Assembly: GCF_000217955.3 (NCBI RefSeq)
Contig: NZ_AFOY02000018.1
Location: forward strand, 152,495-216,494
From: Pseudomonas fluorescens HK44
GTDB taxonomy: Bacteria > Pseudomonadota > Gammaproteobacteria > Pseudomonadales > Pseudomonadaceae
Length of the DNA: 64,000 bases
Reading direction: 5' to 3'
Under the pieces are notes generated by a model that was not told where the DNA came from, did no database searches, and saw only the letters and a list, made by a program, of their open reading frames with translations. Each line of letters starts with the position of its first letter. Position 1 is the first letter of the stretch. Shown piece by piece: positions 36,229-45,402 of the stretch. Both the position numbers and the translations under genes were made by a program.

Positions 36229-36632
36229 ACTTCCTGCTGGACAACAACCTCCCTCCCGCTCTGGCCCGTGCCCTTAACGAACTCTCCAAATCCGAAGGCC
36301 ACACCGTGACGCCACTGCGGGACAAATTCCTGCAGAGTACGACTGATATAGCGTGGATTTCAGCGTTGAGTGAAGAAGGTGGATGGGCCGTTATCTCGCA
36401 GGACAAATTTACCAAAGGCGATATTGAGAAAAGAGCCTTTCGTGAATGCGGCCTTCCCATATTCTGCTTAGCCAGACATTGGGGGAATGAACCTTACTGG
36501 AGCAAAGCTCACAATCTGGTGCGGTGGTGGCCGGCAATCCTGATCCAGGCAGATCTGATAAGCAGAGGCGCGGCGTTCCGTGTGCCTTGGAAGTTCGCGA
36601 CTCATGGAAAACTTGATCAGATAAAAAACTAA
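36225..36632 (+). CDS. PIN-like toxin, VapC45-like
   Basis: 135 residues starting at TTG 36225 within the TTGA overlap of the antitoxin stop. It begins 'NFLLDNNLPPALARALN', the acidic start of PIN/DUF5615-type nucleases, with later Asp residues in 'STTDIAWISAL' and 'VISQDKFTKGD'. These are compatible with metal-dependent RNase sites. Gene order antitoxin-toxin with a 4-bp overlap supports a type II system. Activity is inferred from family. Confidence 0.72.
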   Translation: MNFLLDNNLPPALARALNELSKSEGHTVTPLRDKFLQSTTDIAWISALSEEGGWAVISQDKFTKGDIEKRAFRECGLPIFCLARHWGNEPYWSKAHNLVRWWPAILIQADLISRGAAFRVPWKFATHGKLDQIKN

Positions 36633-36656
36633 AGCCCGGCCCTACACCGGACTTTT
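36631..36656. terminator. Bidirectional terminator
   Basis: AAAGCCCGG and CCGGACTTTTT pair between the convergent toxin and YeeE/YedE genes; T tracts exist in both directions. Confidence 0.65.
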
Positions 36657-37595
36657 TCATTTCAGAGCGGTCCTGCCCCCCCACCACCGCTTCACCCACA
36701 ACGCCCCCACAATCCCCACGACAATCGAGGCCAATGGCAACGTTGAGGTCAAACTCAGCGTCGGGAATACCAGCAAAATCTGTGAGTCGTTGCCGCCGAG
36801 CATCATCGACGCGCCAATGCCCATCAGCACCCCGGCCAATAAATGCACGCATGCCTTTGACAGGTTGAACGGCTGGTAGCTGAAGGTCTTGCGGCGCAGG
36901 GTGAAGCTGAGCATGCCCACCAGCAACATCACGAACACCACGATGCGCTGGCCGGTGATGGTCGTTTGTTCGGGCATCCAGAACAGCTGCGACAGCTGGT
37001 AGAAGAACACGCTGGGCGTCCATTGCGGCTCGAAGGTGTACAGCGCGCTGGTCAGCGCCCCCAGCAACATGCTGGAGAACACCAGATGTTTGTCGCCGTG
37101 AACATAGGCCAGAAACAGCAACGCCATCAGCACCACACACAGGGTGAGCAGATAGTGACTGCTGGAGATTTCGGGCATCAGCAGGGTTCTGTGCTCGGGC
37201 AACATGTTGAGCCGATACCAAAGCACAATCCCCAGCACCCAGCCGACAATCGTAAAGGCTTTGTTGAGGTTGCCGCAGGTAAGCTTGGTCAGGGTGCCGA
37301 CGCTGCAACCGTCGTTGAGCACCGAGGCGACGCCAAATAACAGCCCGCCACCAATCAGCAACGGATACCCGACTGCCGGCGTGAACAACGGCTGGCTGAT
37401 GCCGAAATAGCGATAAAGCGGCGCCAGCAACAGGCCGAACAACCCACAGGAAACCAGTGCCACAAACAAGGTGGGCCGGCGTTTGAGCAGCAAAGCGCTG
37501 GCATTGACCAGGCACATGCCCATCCGCTGTGAAACCCAGCCGATCAGGAATGCCAGCAACCACGCGATCAGCAACGAAAGCACACGCCTCCTCAC
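36657..37595 (-). CDS. YeeE/YedE-family sulfur transporter
   Basis: 312 residues with about nine membrane helices. Conserved cysteines appear in 'LNDGCSVGTLTKLTCGNLNK', the thiosulfate-conducting motif of YeeE (TsuA)-type proteins; a second motif 'GIGASMMLGGNDSQI' follows later. It likely imports thiosulfate or a related sulfur compound, fitting the sulfur theme of the window. The start is uncertain: GTG at 37595 is used here, but GTG at 37583 follows AGGAGG closely and is also possible. Confidence 0.85.
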   Translation of the reverse strand: MRRRVLSLLIAWLLAFLIGWVSQRMGMCLVNASALLLKRRPTLFVALVSCGLFGLLLAPLYRYFGISQPLFTPAVGYPLLIGGGLLFGVASVLNDGCSVGTLTKLTCGNLNKAFTIVGWVLGIVLWYRLNMLPEHRTLLMPEISSSHYLLTLCVVLMALLFLAYVHGDKHLVFSSMLLGALTSALYTFEPQWTPSVFFYQLSQLFWMPEQTTITGQRIVVFVMLLVGMLSFTLRRKTFSYQPFNLSKACVHLLAGVLMGIGASMMLGGNDSQILLVFPTLSLTSTLPLASIVVGIVGALWVKRWWGGRTALK

Positions 37596-37813
37596 ACCTT
37601 GGCAGGCCCATCAATGGGTTAAAGACTAGTCGGCTTTTCAGTGGACTCGCCAAGGCGCAACCACACTAATGTATCGACCCGTTGAGTGTGTTCAGCCAAC
37701 GCAAAGACTGGCTAACAGCGGGATTCCTGCTAGCTTTCAAGCGAGTCCTACACTTCGCAAAGTGGCGCCTTTCGTGTCTGCGCCAGCCATTCAGCCCACC
37801 TCGAAGGGACCTC

Positions 37814-39223
37814 ATGAACACCCTCAAAGACCGTCTGAAGCAGGGCAAGGATGCACGCAAGCAGTGCTCGCGCAATGACCAGGCGCTGCACGGGAAGACC
37901 GATCGCGACCCACTGCCCCTGATCAAAGCCTCCAGTGCGGGGCGAATCCGTTCGCTGAATGAATTGCGCTTCGGGCGCATGCTGGTTTCGCCGTTCGCCT
38001 TCTATCGTGGCAATGCCCTGCTCCATGCCCACGACCTGTCCGGTACACCGGACATGGGCCTGCACTCAACCATTTGCGGCGATTGTCACCTGATGAACTT
38101 CGGTGGTTTTGGCACGCCGGAGCGCAATCTGCTGTTCAGCGTCAACGACTTCGACGAAGTTCACCCAGGCCCTTGGGAATGGGACCTGAAACGGCTGGTG
38201 GCAAGTTTCCTGGTCGCCGTTCGAGACCTGCGCCACGGTGCGTCAGTGGAGGAAGACATCTGTCGCCGTGTGGTCGCAGCCTATCAACAGAGCATGGCCG
38301 AATGCGCCGAACAGAGTGCCCTGGAAATCTGGTACGACGCCCTCGGTTACAACGAATTGCTCAAACAGGAACCCTCCACCAGCACGCTGGAGCATGTGAA
38401 AAACGCTATCAACAAAGCCGAGCATCGCACCCACGCCGAACTGCTGCCCAAGATATGCGAGCGCGATAAGCACGACCGCTTGCTGATCCGTGATGATCCG
38501 CCACATATCTTCCATCTGCACAAAGACTCCACGCTGCTGGACGCCGATGATGACTGGATGCGCGTGAACGATTGGAGGCCACCGTACGACACCCTCATGC
38601 ACGATTACCGAACCACGCTGATGGGCGATCGTCGCGATTTACTGGCGCGCTTCCAGGCCCAGGACCTGGCGTTTAAAGTCGTCGGGGTGGGCAGCGTCGG
38701 GACGCGCTGCCTGGTCGCTTTGCTGACAGACGATCAGGAGCGCCCGCTGTTTCTACAGATCAAGGAAGCACGCCGCTCGGTGCTCGCCGATTACGTCAAA
38801 GCCAAATCGCGGATACGCCATGACGGTCAGCGCGTGGTTGAAGGCCAGCGCCTGATGCAGTCGGCCAGCGATCTGTTTCTGGGTTGGACCACCAGCCCCA
38901 ATGGCCAGCACTTCTACGTGCGCCAGCTACGGGACATGAAAATATCGGCGGAACTGGAAACCTTCGATGTCGAAACTTTTTCCGCGTATGGCCACATTTG
39001 TGGCAAAGCCCTCGCTCGCGCCCACGCCAAAGCTTGCGGTCAAGCTGCACAAATCAGCGGTTACATTGGCAAGAGCGACGTCATGGCGAATTCGCTGTTC
39101 AAATACGCCAAGGCCTACTCCGAGCAGAACGAGCGTGACTTCGAACGCTTTCAACGAGCTTGCCGCAAAGGCAAACTACAGGCCCGTTCGGAAACTGACT
39201 TTGCCGCCGATCATCTGCCCTAG
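37814..39223 (+). CDS. DUF2252-family protein
   Basis: 469 residues from the ATG at 37814. Kinase-like DUF2252 signatures are visible: 'FAFYRGNALLHAHDL', 'ICGDCHLMNFGGFGTPE', 'FDEVHPGPWEWDLKRLVASF' and 'VGVGSVGTRCLVALL'. The 'GDCHLMNFG' loop resembles the catalytic loop of aminoglycoside phosphotransferase-like folds. The function is uncharacterised and no partner is evident. Confidence 0.88.
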   Translation: MNTLKDRLKQGKDARKQCSRNDQALHGKTDRDPLPLIKASSAGRIRSLNELRFGRMLVSPFAFYRGNALLHAHDLSGTPDMGLHSTICGDCHLMNFGGFGTPERNLLFSVNDFDEVHPGPWEWDLKRLVASFLVAVRDLRHGASVEEDICRRVVAAYQQSMAECAEQSALEIWYDALGYNELLKQEPSTSTLEHVKNAINKAEHRTHAELLPKICERDKHDRLLIRDDPPHIFHLHKDSTLLDADDDWMRVNDWRPPYDTLMHDYRTTLMGDRRDLLARFQAQDLAFKVVGVGSVGTRCLVALLTDDQERPLFLQIKEARRSVLADYVKAKSRIRHDGQRVVEGQRLMQSASDLFLGWTTSPNGQHFYVRQLRDMKISAELETFDVETFSAYGHICGKALARAHAKACGQAAQISGYIGKSDVMANSLFKYAKAYSEQNERDFERFQRACRKGKLQARSETDFAADHLP

Positions 39224-39384
39224 GCGCGCACCTGAAAAAATGCAAAGGGTGACCAACCCGGTTCTACTGAGCTATAAACCGGTCGTTCTTACGCATAATG
39301 TTTTCGATTCACATTTTGTTAAGAAGTGGCCTCGTATACTTTCGAGTCCTGTTTTACTCTCGGCCCTCATCCTTCGGTAGCCTG

Positions 39385-40845
39385 ATGCCTATGTCACGCC
39401 CTGCCCCACTGCTGTTTCTACTCACCTGTCTGCTGTTCTTCTTCGCCCTCGGCAATCACCAGTTGCAAGGTTCCACCGAAGCCCGGGTTGCCGGGATCGC
39501 CATGGAAATGCACCTGGATAACGATTGGGTGACGCCGCGCCTGTTTGGCCAGCCTTTTCTGGAGAAGCCGCCGCTGAGCCTTTGGCTTGATGCCGGGGCC
39601 ATTCGTGCATTTGGTGGCACGCCATGGGCGGTGCGGCTGGCGTCGGCCTTCGCCGGGTTGTTCAGCGTCATGCTGCTGTACACCCTGCTGCGCCGGTTCG
39701 GCCGGCCAACGACCATCGCCCTTGTCGCCGGGATCATGCTGGCAACCATGGCCAGTTACTGGGGCAACGTTCGCGGTGTCGGTGAAGACGCGCTGCTGAG
39801 CCTCGGCGTAACCCTGGCGCTGCTTTCGTTCTATCAGGCCCATCGCCAACAAGCCGAACAGCGTGGAGCCCTGGGCAGCTGGCTGCTTTTCGCCGTCGGC
39901 ATTGCCATCGCCACGTTGAGCAAAGGTGTGCTCGGTCTGGCGATGCCGGGCGTGGTGATCTTCTTCTATCTGCTGACCGAGAGCCTGATCGACAAACGTT
40001 TCAGCCTTCCTCGCTGGATAGGCCCGGCACTGGCGACCCTGCTCGGGCTGATCCCCTTGGTGATCTGGCTTTTCATGCTCTATCAGCGCGGCGGCTCGCA
40101 GGCACTGGCTGAGGTGTTGCTGACCAACAGCGTTGGTCGCTTCAGCGGCTCGTTCGTTCAAGCCGGTCACTATGAGCCGTTCTATTACTACCTGACCAAA
40201 CTGCCGGAAGCCTTCCTGCCGTGGAACATCCTGGTGTATCTGGGGCTGTGGCATTTCCGTAAGAGCCTGGCGAACAATCGCTACCTGTTGTTCTTTACGC
40301 TGTGGCTGCTGGCACAGTTCTTGATGCTGACCCTGGCATCCAGCAAGCGCACGGTGTACCTGATGTCACTGACACCGGCCGCCGCGGTCATCGCGGCGGA
40401 ATATGCCGCCGTGCTGTTCGAGCGCCTGCGTCAGCACACCGAAGCGTCGACCCTGCTGGGTAAAATCGCCCGCAATCGTCGTAGTATCGCGATCGGCATC
40501 ATCAGTCTGTTCGTCGTCGCTTATCTGGCCGCAGCCCAATGGGCGTTCCCACGTGCTGACCGCAAAGAATCGTTCCTGCCATTGACCGATCAAATCCAGG
40601 CAATGCAGGCCAACGGCCAGGAAGTAGCGCTGTTCAAGGCGAACGAACGGACGGCCGGGGCGACTGTGTTCTACACCCATAGCCTGCTCAAGGACCTGGA
40701 GACCGACGCCGAGCTGACGGCGTTTCTCGCCGCCTCCCCAAACAATGTGGCGCTGCTTGCCGGTGATACAGAACCCACCGCACCATTGAAAATAGTGAAG
40801 CAAATACTGGTGGGCCGTCAGGTGTACTACTTCGTCACGCTCTAA
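39385..40845 (+). CDS. ArnT-like (GT83) glycosyltransferase
   Basis: 486 residues, an integral membrane protein with about 11 helices. The N-terminal periplasmic loop has 'STEARVAGIAMEMHLDNDWV' and 'PFLEKPPLSLWLDAG', the undecaprenyl-sugar/acceptor motif of ArnT-type enzymes. Such enzymes add aminoarabinose or related sugars to lipid A and are linked to cationic peptide resistance. The gene is convergent with an Ais/PmrG-like phosphatase. An alternative start lies at 39391. Confidence 0.85.
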   Translation: MPMSRPAPLLFLLTCLLFFFALGNHQLQGSTEARVAGIAMEMHLDNDWVTPRLFGQPFLEKPPLSLWLDAGAIRAFGGTPWAVRLASAFAGLFSVMLLYTLLRRFGRPTTIALVAGIMLATMASYWGNVRGVGEDALLSLGVTLALLSFYQAHRQQAEQRGALGSWLLFAVGIAIATLSKGVLGLAMPGVVIFFYLLTESLIDKRFSLPRWIGPALATLLGLIPLVIWLFMLYQRGGSQALAEVLLTNSVGRFSGSFVQAGHYEPFYYYLTKLPEAFLPWNILVYLGLWHFRKSLANNRYLLFFTLWLLAQFLMLTLASSKRTVYLMSLTPAAAVIAAEYAAVLFERLRQHTEASTLLGKIARNRRSIAIGIISLFVVAYLAAAQWAFPRADRKESFLPLTDQIQAMQANGQEVALFKANERTAGATVFYTHSLLKDLETDAELTAFLAASPNNVALLAGDTEPTAPLKIVKQILVGRQVYYFVTL

Positions 40846-40860
40846 GACGGCCAACAAAAA

Positions 40861-40889
40861 AACGGCACCTGATACAGGTGCCGTTTTTT
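40861..40889 (+). terminator. Intrinsic terminator
   Basis: AACGGCACCTG and CAGGTGCCGTT stem with a 3-base loop followed by Ts, after the glycosyltransferase; it can act in both directions. Confidence 0.9.
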
Positions 40890-40957
40890 ATTGGCCGGGG
40901 AAAGTAGCGACGTTGAGCATCAGCCCAACACCTGTGCCTGGTTGTGTTTGGGGTGGC

Positions 40958-41638
40958 TTACTTGATATCGACGGATTGCCAGTCAGCGGCTTCGATCAGC
41001 CCAAGCAGTTTCGGCTGGGTTTGCGCGGTATCCAGCGTAAAAAACAGTGACGCTCCATACCCCGGGGTCGATGTTGGCAACTTCAGTTCTTTTTCCAGAT
41101 CCACCATGCACTCGCTGTGGGTGACCAGCACCAGGTTACGGCCGGCGACCTTGTGCGCCAGTACGTCATGCAGCATCGTGCCTTTGCAGTTGAAGAGCCA
41201 ATCCTGGGCACTGCCGAGTGTATTGAACATGTAGCGCGAGGTTTGCGCGGTCCGCGTCAACGGGCTGTTGTAGATGTCAGCGTTAGTCAGGCCCAGGTGT
41301 GCGAATTGCGAACCAATCCCGGTAGCTACCGCGCGCGCGCGTTCGGTAATGCCATCGGCACTGTCCAGACAAGGGGCGGTGGAGTGGTCGCATCGTTCAA
41401 CATGACGGATCAGCACAATCGTATCGCCCTTGGCCCAACTAGCGGCCAGGGCCTTGTCCCCGGCAATGTTGCCATGGGCCAGGTCCGCCGGACCGACTGG
41501 GCGCAGTAGCCAGAAAGCCAACGCGATAACAAAGAGCGATGCCAGTAGGGCAAGGGCGATGTATTTGGCGCGAGTGAGCCCAGCCCTATTCAGTGAACGC
41601 TTGATACCCGCAAGACCCAATCTTGACTCCACCTTCAC
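40958..41638 (-). CDS. Membrane-anchored histidine phosphatase (Ais/PmrG-like)
   Basis: 226 residues with one N-terminal membrane helix ('IALALLASLFVIALAFWLL'), then a histidine phosphatase domain: 'VLIRHVERCDHS' (phospho-His motif), 'SPLTRTAQTSRY' and 'VLVTHSECM'. Resembles Ais/PmrG, which removes phosphate from LPS core heptose. Its placement opposite an ArnT-like enzyme suggests joint LPS remodelling. Confidence 0.8.
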   Translation of the reverse strand: MKVESRLGLAGIKRSLNRAGLTRAKYIALALLASLFVIALAFWLLRPVGPADLAHGNIAGDKALAASWAKGDTIVLIRHVERCDHSTAPCLDSADGITERARAVATGIGSQFAHLGLTNADIYNSPLTRTAQTSRYMFNTLGSAQDWLFNCKGTMLHDVLAHKVAGRNLVLVTHSECMVDLEKELKLPTSTPGYGASLFFTLDTAQTQPKLLGLIEAADWQSVDIK

Positions 41639-41890
41639 ACCGCCTCAGACGCTCGAATGCTCAATTATTCAACCGACATTAGAAGTGGCCGCGTAACTGC
41701 CCAGTGAAATGAATGTGAAAAAATACTCAACCGACGAGCATGCTCCCGTACGTTCTCGTTACGAATAACGTTTCAGCTATCGCGCCTGCCGCCGATACAT
41801 CCCCTACGAATACATTCTGCTGGGCTCCAAAAACAACAATCTTCCAGCCAACTGACGATAAGAAGCGCAACGTTCCTGGAGGAATTTTTG

Positions 41891-43810
41891 ATGAATAGCT
41901 GGTTCGCCAACATCAGCGTCAACCTGAAGTTGAGCCTGGGTTTCGGCCTGGTGCTGGCCCTTACGTGCATTCTCGCCCTGACCGGCTGGACCAGCCTGGG
42001 TGGGTTGATCAACCGCAGCAACTGGATGAGCGATATCACTCAGCTCAACGCGGGCCTGACCAAACTGCGGGTTACCCGTTTGCAGTACATGCTGGCCAAC
42101 GGCGACGAAACCGTGGCGCAGACCGTGCAAACGGCCCTCAACGGCTTCAAGGCCCAGCAGCAAAAACTGCTGTCGAGCCTCAAGAGCCCGGAAAACCTCA
42201 AACTGCTCAATGAACAGGGCACAGTCATCGATGCCTACCAGCAATCGCTGAACAAAATGCGCAGTGCCTATCGGACCGTGAGCAGTGTGCGTCAGGCCAT
42301 GGACGAGAATGCCGAAGGCGCCAACACGCTGATCAATGACATCGACACCCGCGTGCGCCAGATGCCCTTGAGCGATCAACGTTTCGAGCAGTTCCAGGCC
42401 ATTACCGAGGCCAAGGAACAGTTTCAGCTCGCCCGCTACGAAGTTCGCGGTTACATCGCTGATAGCAATCCGGCTACCGAGCAAAAAGCCGTCGCCCAGC
42501 TGGACGCGGCCATCGCCAGCCTGAAAACACTCAACACGCATTTCGCCGACACCCAGCAAGATGCATTGCGTCAGCTGCAAAACGCCGTGCTCAATTACCG
42601 CAACGCATTGCAGGCCTACAAAGCGGCCACCAACGACGCGGTGGTGGCTCGCCAGGAAATGACCGTCCAGGGCAATGAAATTGTTACGCACAGTGACTCG
42701 CTGTATCAGATCCAGCTGGATCGCCGTGACGCCGAAAGCGCCCGGGCACGCACCCTGCAACTGATCAGTACAGTGCTGGCGTTGCTGGTCGGCGTTCTCG
42801 CGGCCGTGATCATCACCCGACAGATCACCCGCCCGCTGCGCGAAACCCTGGCGGTGGTCGAGCGTATCGCCGGTGGCGACCTGACCCATGACGTCCATGT
42901 CACCCGTCGTGACGAACTTGGTGTGTTGCAGCAAGGCATTGCACGGATGGGCGTCACCCTGCGCGACCTGATCAGCGGTATCCGCGATGGCGTCACCCAG
43001 ATCGCCAGCGCTGCCGAAGAGCTGTCAGCCGTGACTGAAGAAACCAGTGCCGGGGTCAACAGCCAGAAGATCGAAACCGATCAGGTCGCCACCGCCATGC
43101 ATGAAATGACGGCCACCGTGCAGGAAGTCGCACGCAACGCCGAAGAGGCGTCGCAAGCGGCAGCAGCGGCTGACGGTGAAGCCCGCGAAGGCGATAAAGT
43201 GGTCAACGAAGCGATCGCCCAGATCGAACGCCTGGCCAGCGAAGTGGTGCGTTCCACCGAAGCCATGACGGTGCTGCAACAGGAAAGCGACAAGATCGGC
43301 AGTGTCATGGACGTGATCAAGGCCGTCGCCGAACAGACCAACTTGCTGGCGCTGAACGCCGCCATTGAAGCGGCACGCGCCGGTGAAGCCGGTCGTGGTT
43401 TTGCCGTGGTCGCTGACGAAGTGCGCGGCCTGGCCCAACGCACGCAGAAATCCACCCAAGAAATCGAAGGCCTGGTCGCCGGCCTGCAGAACGGCACTCA
43501 GCAAGTCGCCGCGGTGATGAACAACAGCCGCAACCTGACCGACAGTAGTGTCGAGCTGACCCGCAAGGCCGGTGTGTCACTGGAAAACATCACCCGCACG
43601 GTGTCGAACATCCAGTCGATGAACCAGCAGATCGCCGCCGCTGCCGAGCAGCAAAGCGCGGTGGCCGAAGAAATCAGCCGCAGTATCATCAACGTGCGCG
43701 ACGTCTCCGAGCAGACGGCTGCCGCCAGTGATGAAACCGCCGCGTCCAGCGTTGAGCTGGCACGGCTGGGCAATCAGTTGCAGATGATGGTCAGCCACTT
43801 CCGCGTCTGA
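41891..43810 (+). CDS. Methyl-accepting chemotaxis protein with HBM sensor (McpS-like)
   Basis: 639 residues. The N-terminus 'MNSWFANISVNLKLSLGFGL' plus 'ALTGWTSLGGLI' closely matches my memory of the Pseudomonas McpS family for TCA-cycle acids. Membrane helix 1 spans about 12-32; an all-helical periplasmic domain of about 250 residues, the size of the helical bimodular (HBM) sensor, follows; helix 2 is at 286-308 ('LISTVLALLVGVLAAVI'), then HAMP and a cytoplasmic signalling hairpin ('QTNLLALNAAIEAARAGEAG'). Ligand specificity is predicted, not shown. Confidence 0.88.
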   Translation: MNSWFANISVNLKLSLGFGLVLALTCILALTGWTSLGGLINRSNWMSDITQLNAGLTKLRVTRLQYMLANGDETVAQTVQTALNGFKAQQQKLLSSLKSPENLKLLNEQGTVIDAYQQSLNKMRSAYRTVSSVRQAMDENAEGANTLINDIDTRVRQMPLSDQRFEQFQAITEAKEQFQLARYEVRGYIADSNPATEQKAVAQLDAAIASLKTLNTHFADTQQDALRQLQNAVLNYRNALQAYKAATNDAVVARQEMTVQGNEIVTHSDSLYQIQLDRRDAESARARTLQLISTVLALLVGVLAAVIITRQITRPLRETLAVVERIAGGDLTHDVHVTRRDELGVLQQGIARMGVTLRDLISGIRDGVTQIASAAEELSAVTEETSAGVNSQKIETDQVATAMHEMTATVQEVARNAEEASQAAAAADGEAREGDKVVNEAIAQIERLASEVVRSTEAMTVLQQESDKIGSVMDVIKAVAEQTNLLALNAAIEAARAGEAGRGFAVVADEVRGLAQRTQKSTQEIEGLVAGLQNGTQQVAAVMNNSRNLTDSSVELTRKAGVSLENITRTVSNIQSMNQQIAAAAEQQSAVAEEISRSIINVRDVSEQTAAASDETAASSVELARLGNQLQMMVSHFRV

Positions 43811-43852
43811 CCTGTTAACCCTCGGTACTCACGGCCTGTAACGCGCCCACTC

Positions 43853-43883
43853 AGCCCCTCCCCTGCAACAGGCAGGGGGCTGA
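43853..43883 (+). terminator. Possible terminator after the chemoreceptor
   Basis: AGCCCCTCCCCTGC and GCAGGGGGCT can pair; no strong T tract follows, so the call is weak. Confidence 0.4.
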
Positions 43884-44032
43884 ATACCAACGTTCCCTCA
43901 AGGAAAAATCCGAACAACGGACTGCATTTTCATACAACCCGATCCTTAGCCAACCTACCGCTATTGCTGACCCACTCCTGTACGTTTTCTTCTGCCCAAG
44001 AACATTCCGTTCGAACAGGAGAATGACAACAC

Positions 44033-44401
44033 ATGGACGTAAGTAACGACTCGCTACCAACACTGCGCTGAGCTATGCCCGACAGATCAGCCGTCTGTAT
44101 CAGGAGCATCAGCTGTCATCCGGCGATGCCAGTCGACGTGCTCGGCGCAGTGTTGGTAGCGAGTCGACGTCAGGGCCCGCCACCTATCAAGCATTGTTCA
44201 ACGAGAATTGGGAGCAGTTTTGCAAGGACGGTGATATCGCTGCAATCGACTCGCCAGTGGCCTATCTGCGGGGGCTGTATCTGTTTGCCGGACAACTGGA
44301 AAACTCATCCCCAGACACAGACAAAATCACCCTGGAGAAACGGCGCCTGAACCTCAAAGAACTGATACTGGATCACCAGCCGCTGATCAGGATGGCAAGG
44401 A
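44033..44401 (+). pseudogene. N-terminal remnant of an insecticidal Tc toxin A-subunit gene
   Basis: An ATG at 44033 with upstream AGGAG encodes 11 more residues, then a stop. A second frame runs on with 'NTALSYARQISRLYQEHQLS' and later 'TYQALFNENWEQFCKDGDIA', 'SPVAYLRGLYLFAGQLE', 'LEKRRLNLKELILDHQPLI'. These are the VRP1-like N-terminal motifs of TcA-type toxins ('SP.AYL..LY', 'RRxxLxxLxLD'). Normal proteins exceed 1000 residues, so only a stub remains, cut off at the end of the LysR gene. A 27-bp inverted repeat lies within it. Confidence 0.65.
44046..44166. repeat. 27-bp inverted repeat inside the Tc-toxin remnant
   Basis: Arms 44046-44072 and 44140-44166 are reverse complements with one mismatch (core ACTCGCTACCAACACTGCGC), separated by 67 bases. 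The right arm interrupts the toxin-like sequence with Arg-rich residues, suggesting an inverted duplication. Confidence 0.75.
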
Positions 44402-45313
44402 TCAGCCTTCGAACACCTCGTTTGCGTAACCGGCCAGCTTGCTCTGGATGAAGTCCAGAAAGCATTGAATGCGCAAGGCCAGTTGCGAGTTGCGGTAGTA
44501 CACCGCGTTGATTGGCTGGCGATAGCCACTGTTGGCCTGCGCCAACAGCAACTTCAGCCGGCTGGCCTTGATGTCATCGATGGTCATGAAGTGCGACAGG
44601 CAGGCAATGCCCTGCCCTTGCAACGCCAGATGGCGCAGGGTTTCACCGCTGGAGGCGCTGATGCTCGGCTGAATCTGCCAGCGGTCACCGTGCACATGGC
44701 GCAGCGGCCAGTGGTTGAGGCTTTCGGTCTGGGTGAAGCCCAGCAGCGAGTGGCCGGCCAGTTCGGCAACCGTGGTTGGCGTGCCGTGTTTTTCCAGATA
44801 CGCGGGGCTGGCGAGGATGTGCAGCGGGCTGCCCCCCAGCGAGCGCGCGTGCAGGGTCGAATCCGCCAACGGCCCGATGCGGATTGCGATATCGGTGCTT
44901 TGCTCCAGCAGGTCGATGATCAGGTCGTTGCTGTTGAGTTCCAGCTGGATGTCCGGGTACAGACGGCGGAACTCATCGATGTAGGGCACGATGGCATGCA
45001 GCATGAACGGCGACGCCGCGTTGATCCGCAGTCGCCCGGAAGGTGTTTTGTGGCGCGAGGACAGGCGCTCTTCGAGCTCGTCCATCTGGTCGAGAATCCG
45101 CTTGGCCTGTTCGAAGAAGTACTTGCCCTCTTCGGTCAGGTCCATGCGCCGCGTGGTGCGGTTGATCAACGTGGTGTCGAGCTTGGCCTCCAGACGCGAC
45201 AGCGTGCGGCTGACCGCCGAAGGCGTTTGCCCGACCTGTTCGGCCGCCGCAGAAATCGAACCGCACTCGATTACGCAGACGAAAATCTGCAACTCATCGG
45301 ATCTGGCTTTCAC
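44402..45313 (-). CDS. LysR-family regulator adjacent to mdaB
   Basis: 303 residues from GTG at 45313, with AGGAAGGA upstream; an in-frame ATG farther out lacks a good site. The HTH is at 15-60 ('ISAAAEQVGQTPSAVSRTLS'), followed by the effector domain ('FMLHAIVPYIDEFRRLYPDI', 'TDIAIRIGPLADS'). It is read in the same direction as the MdaB-like gene 89 bp upstream, so it could be cotranscribed or regulate it. Confidence 0.9.
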   Translation of the reverse strand: MKARSDELQIFVCVIECGSISAAAEQVGQTPSAVSRTLSRLEAKLDTTLINRTTRRMDLTEEGKYFFEQAKRILDQMDELEERLSSRHKTPSGRLRINAASPFMLHAIVPYIDEFRRLYPDIQLELNSNDLIIDLLEQSTDIAIRIGPLADSTLHARSLGGSPLHILASPAYLEKHGTPTTVAELAGHSLLGFTQTESLNHWPLRHVHGDRWQIQPSISASSGETLRHLALQGQGIACLSHFMTIDDIKASRLKLLLAQANSGYRQPINAVYYRNSQLALRIQCFLDFIQSKLAGYANEVFEG

Positions 45314-45402
45314 GTATATCCTTCCTATCGAATGCGCTTTCATTGTGGCGAGGGATTGAGCCGAGGTGTTCGATAGTAGCCGGATGCGAGGCATAACGCA
45401 GG

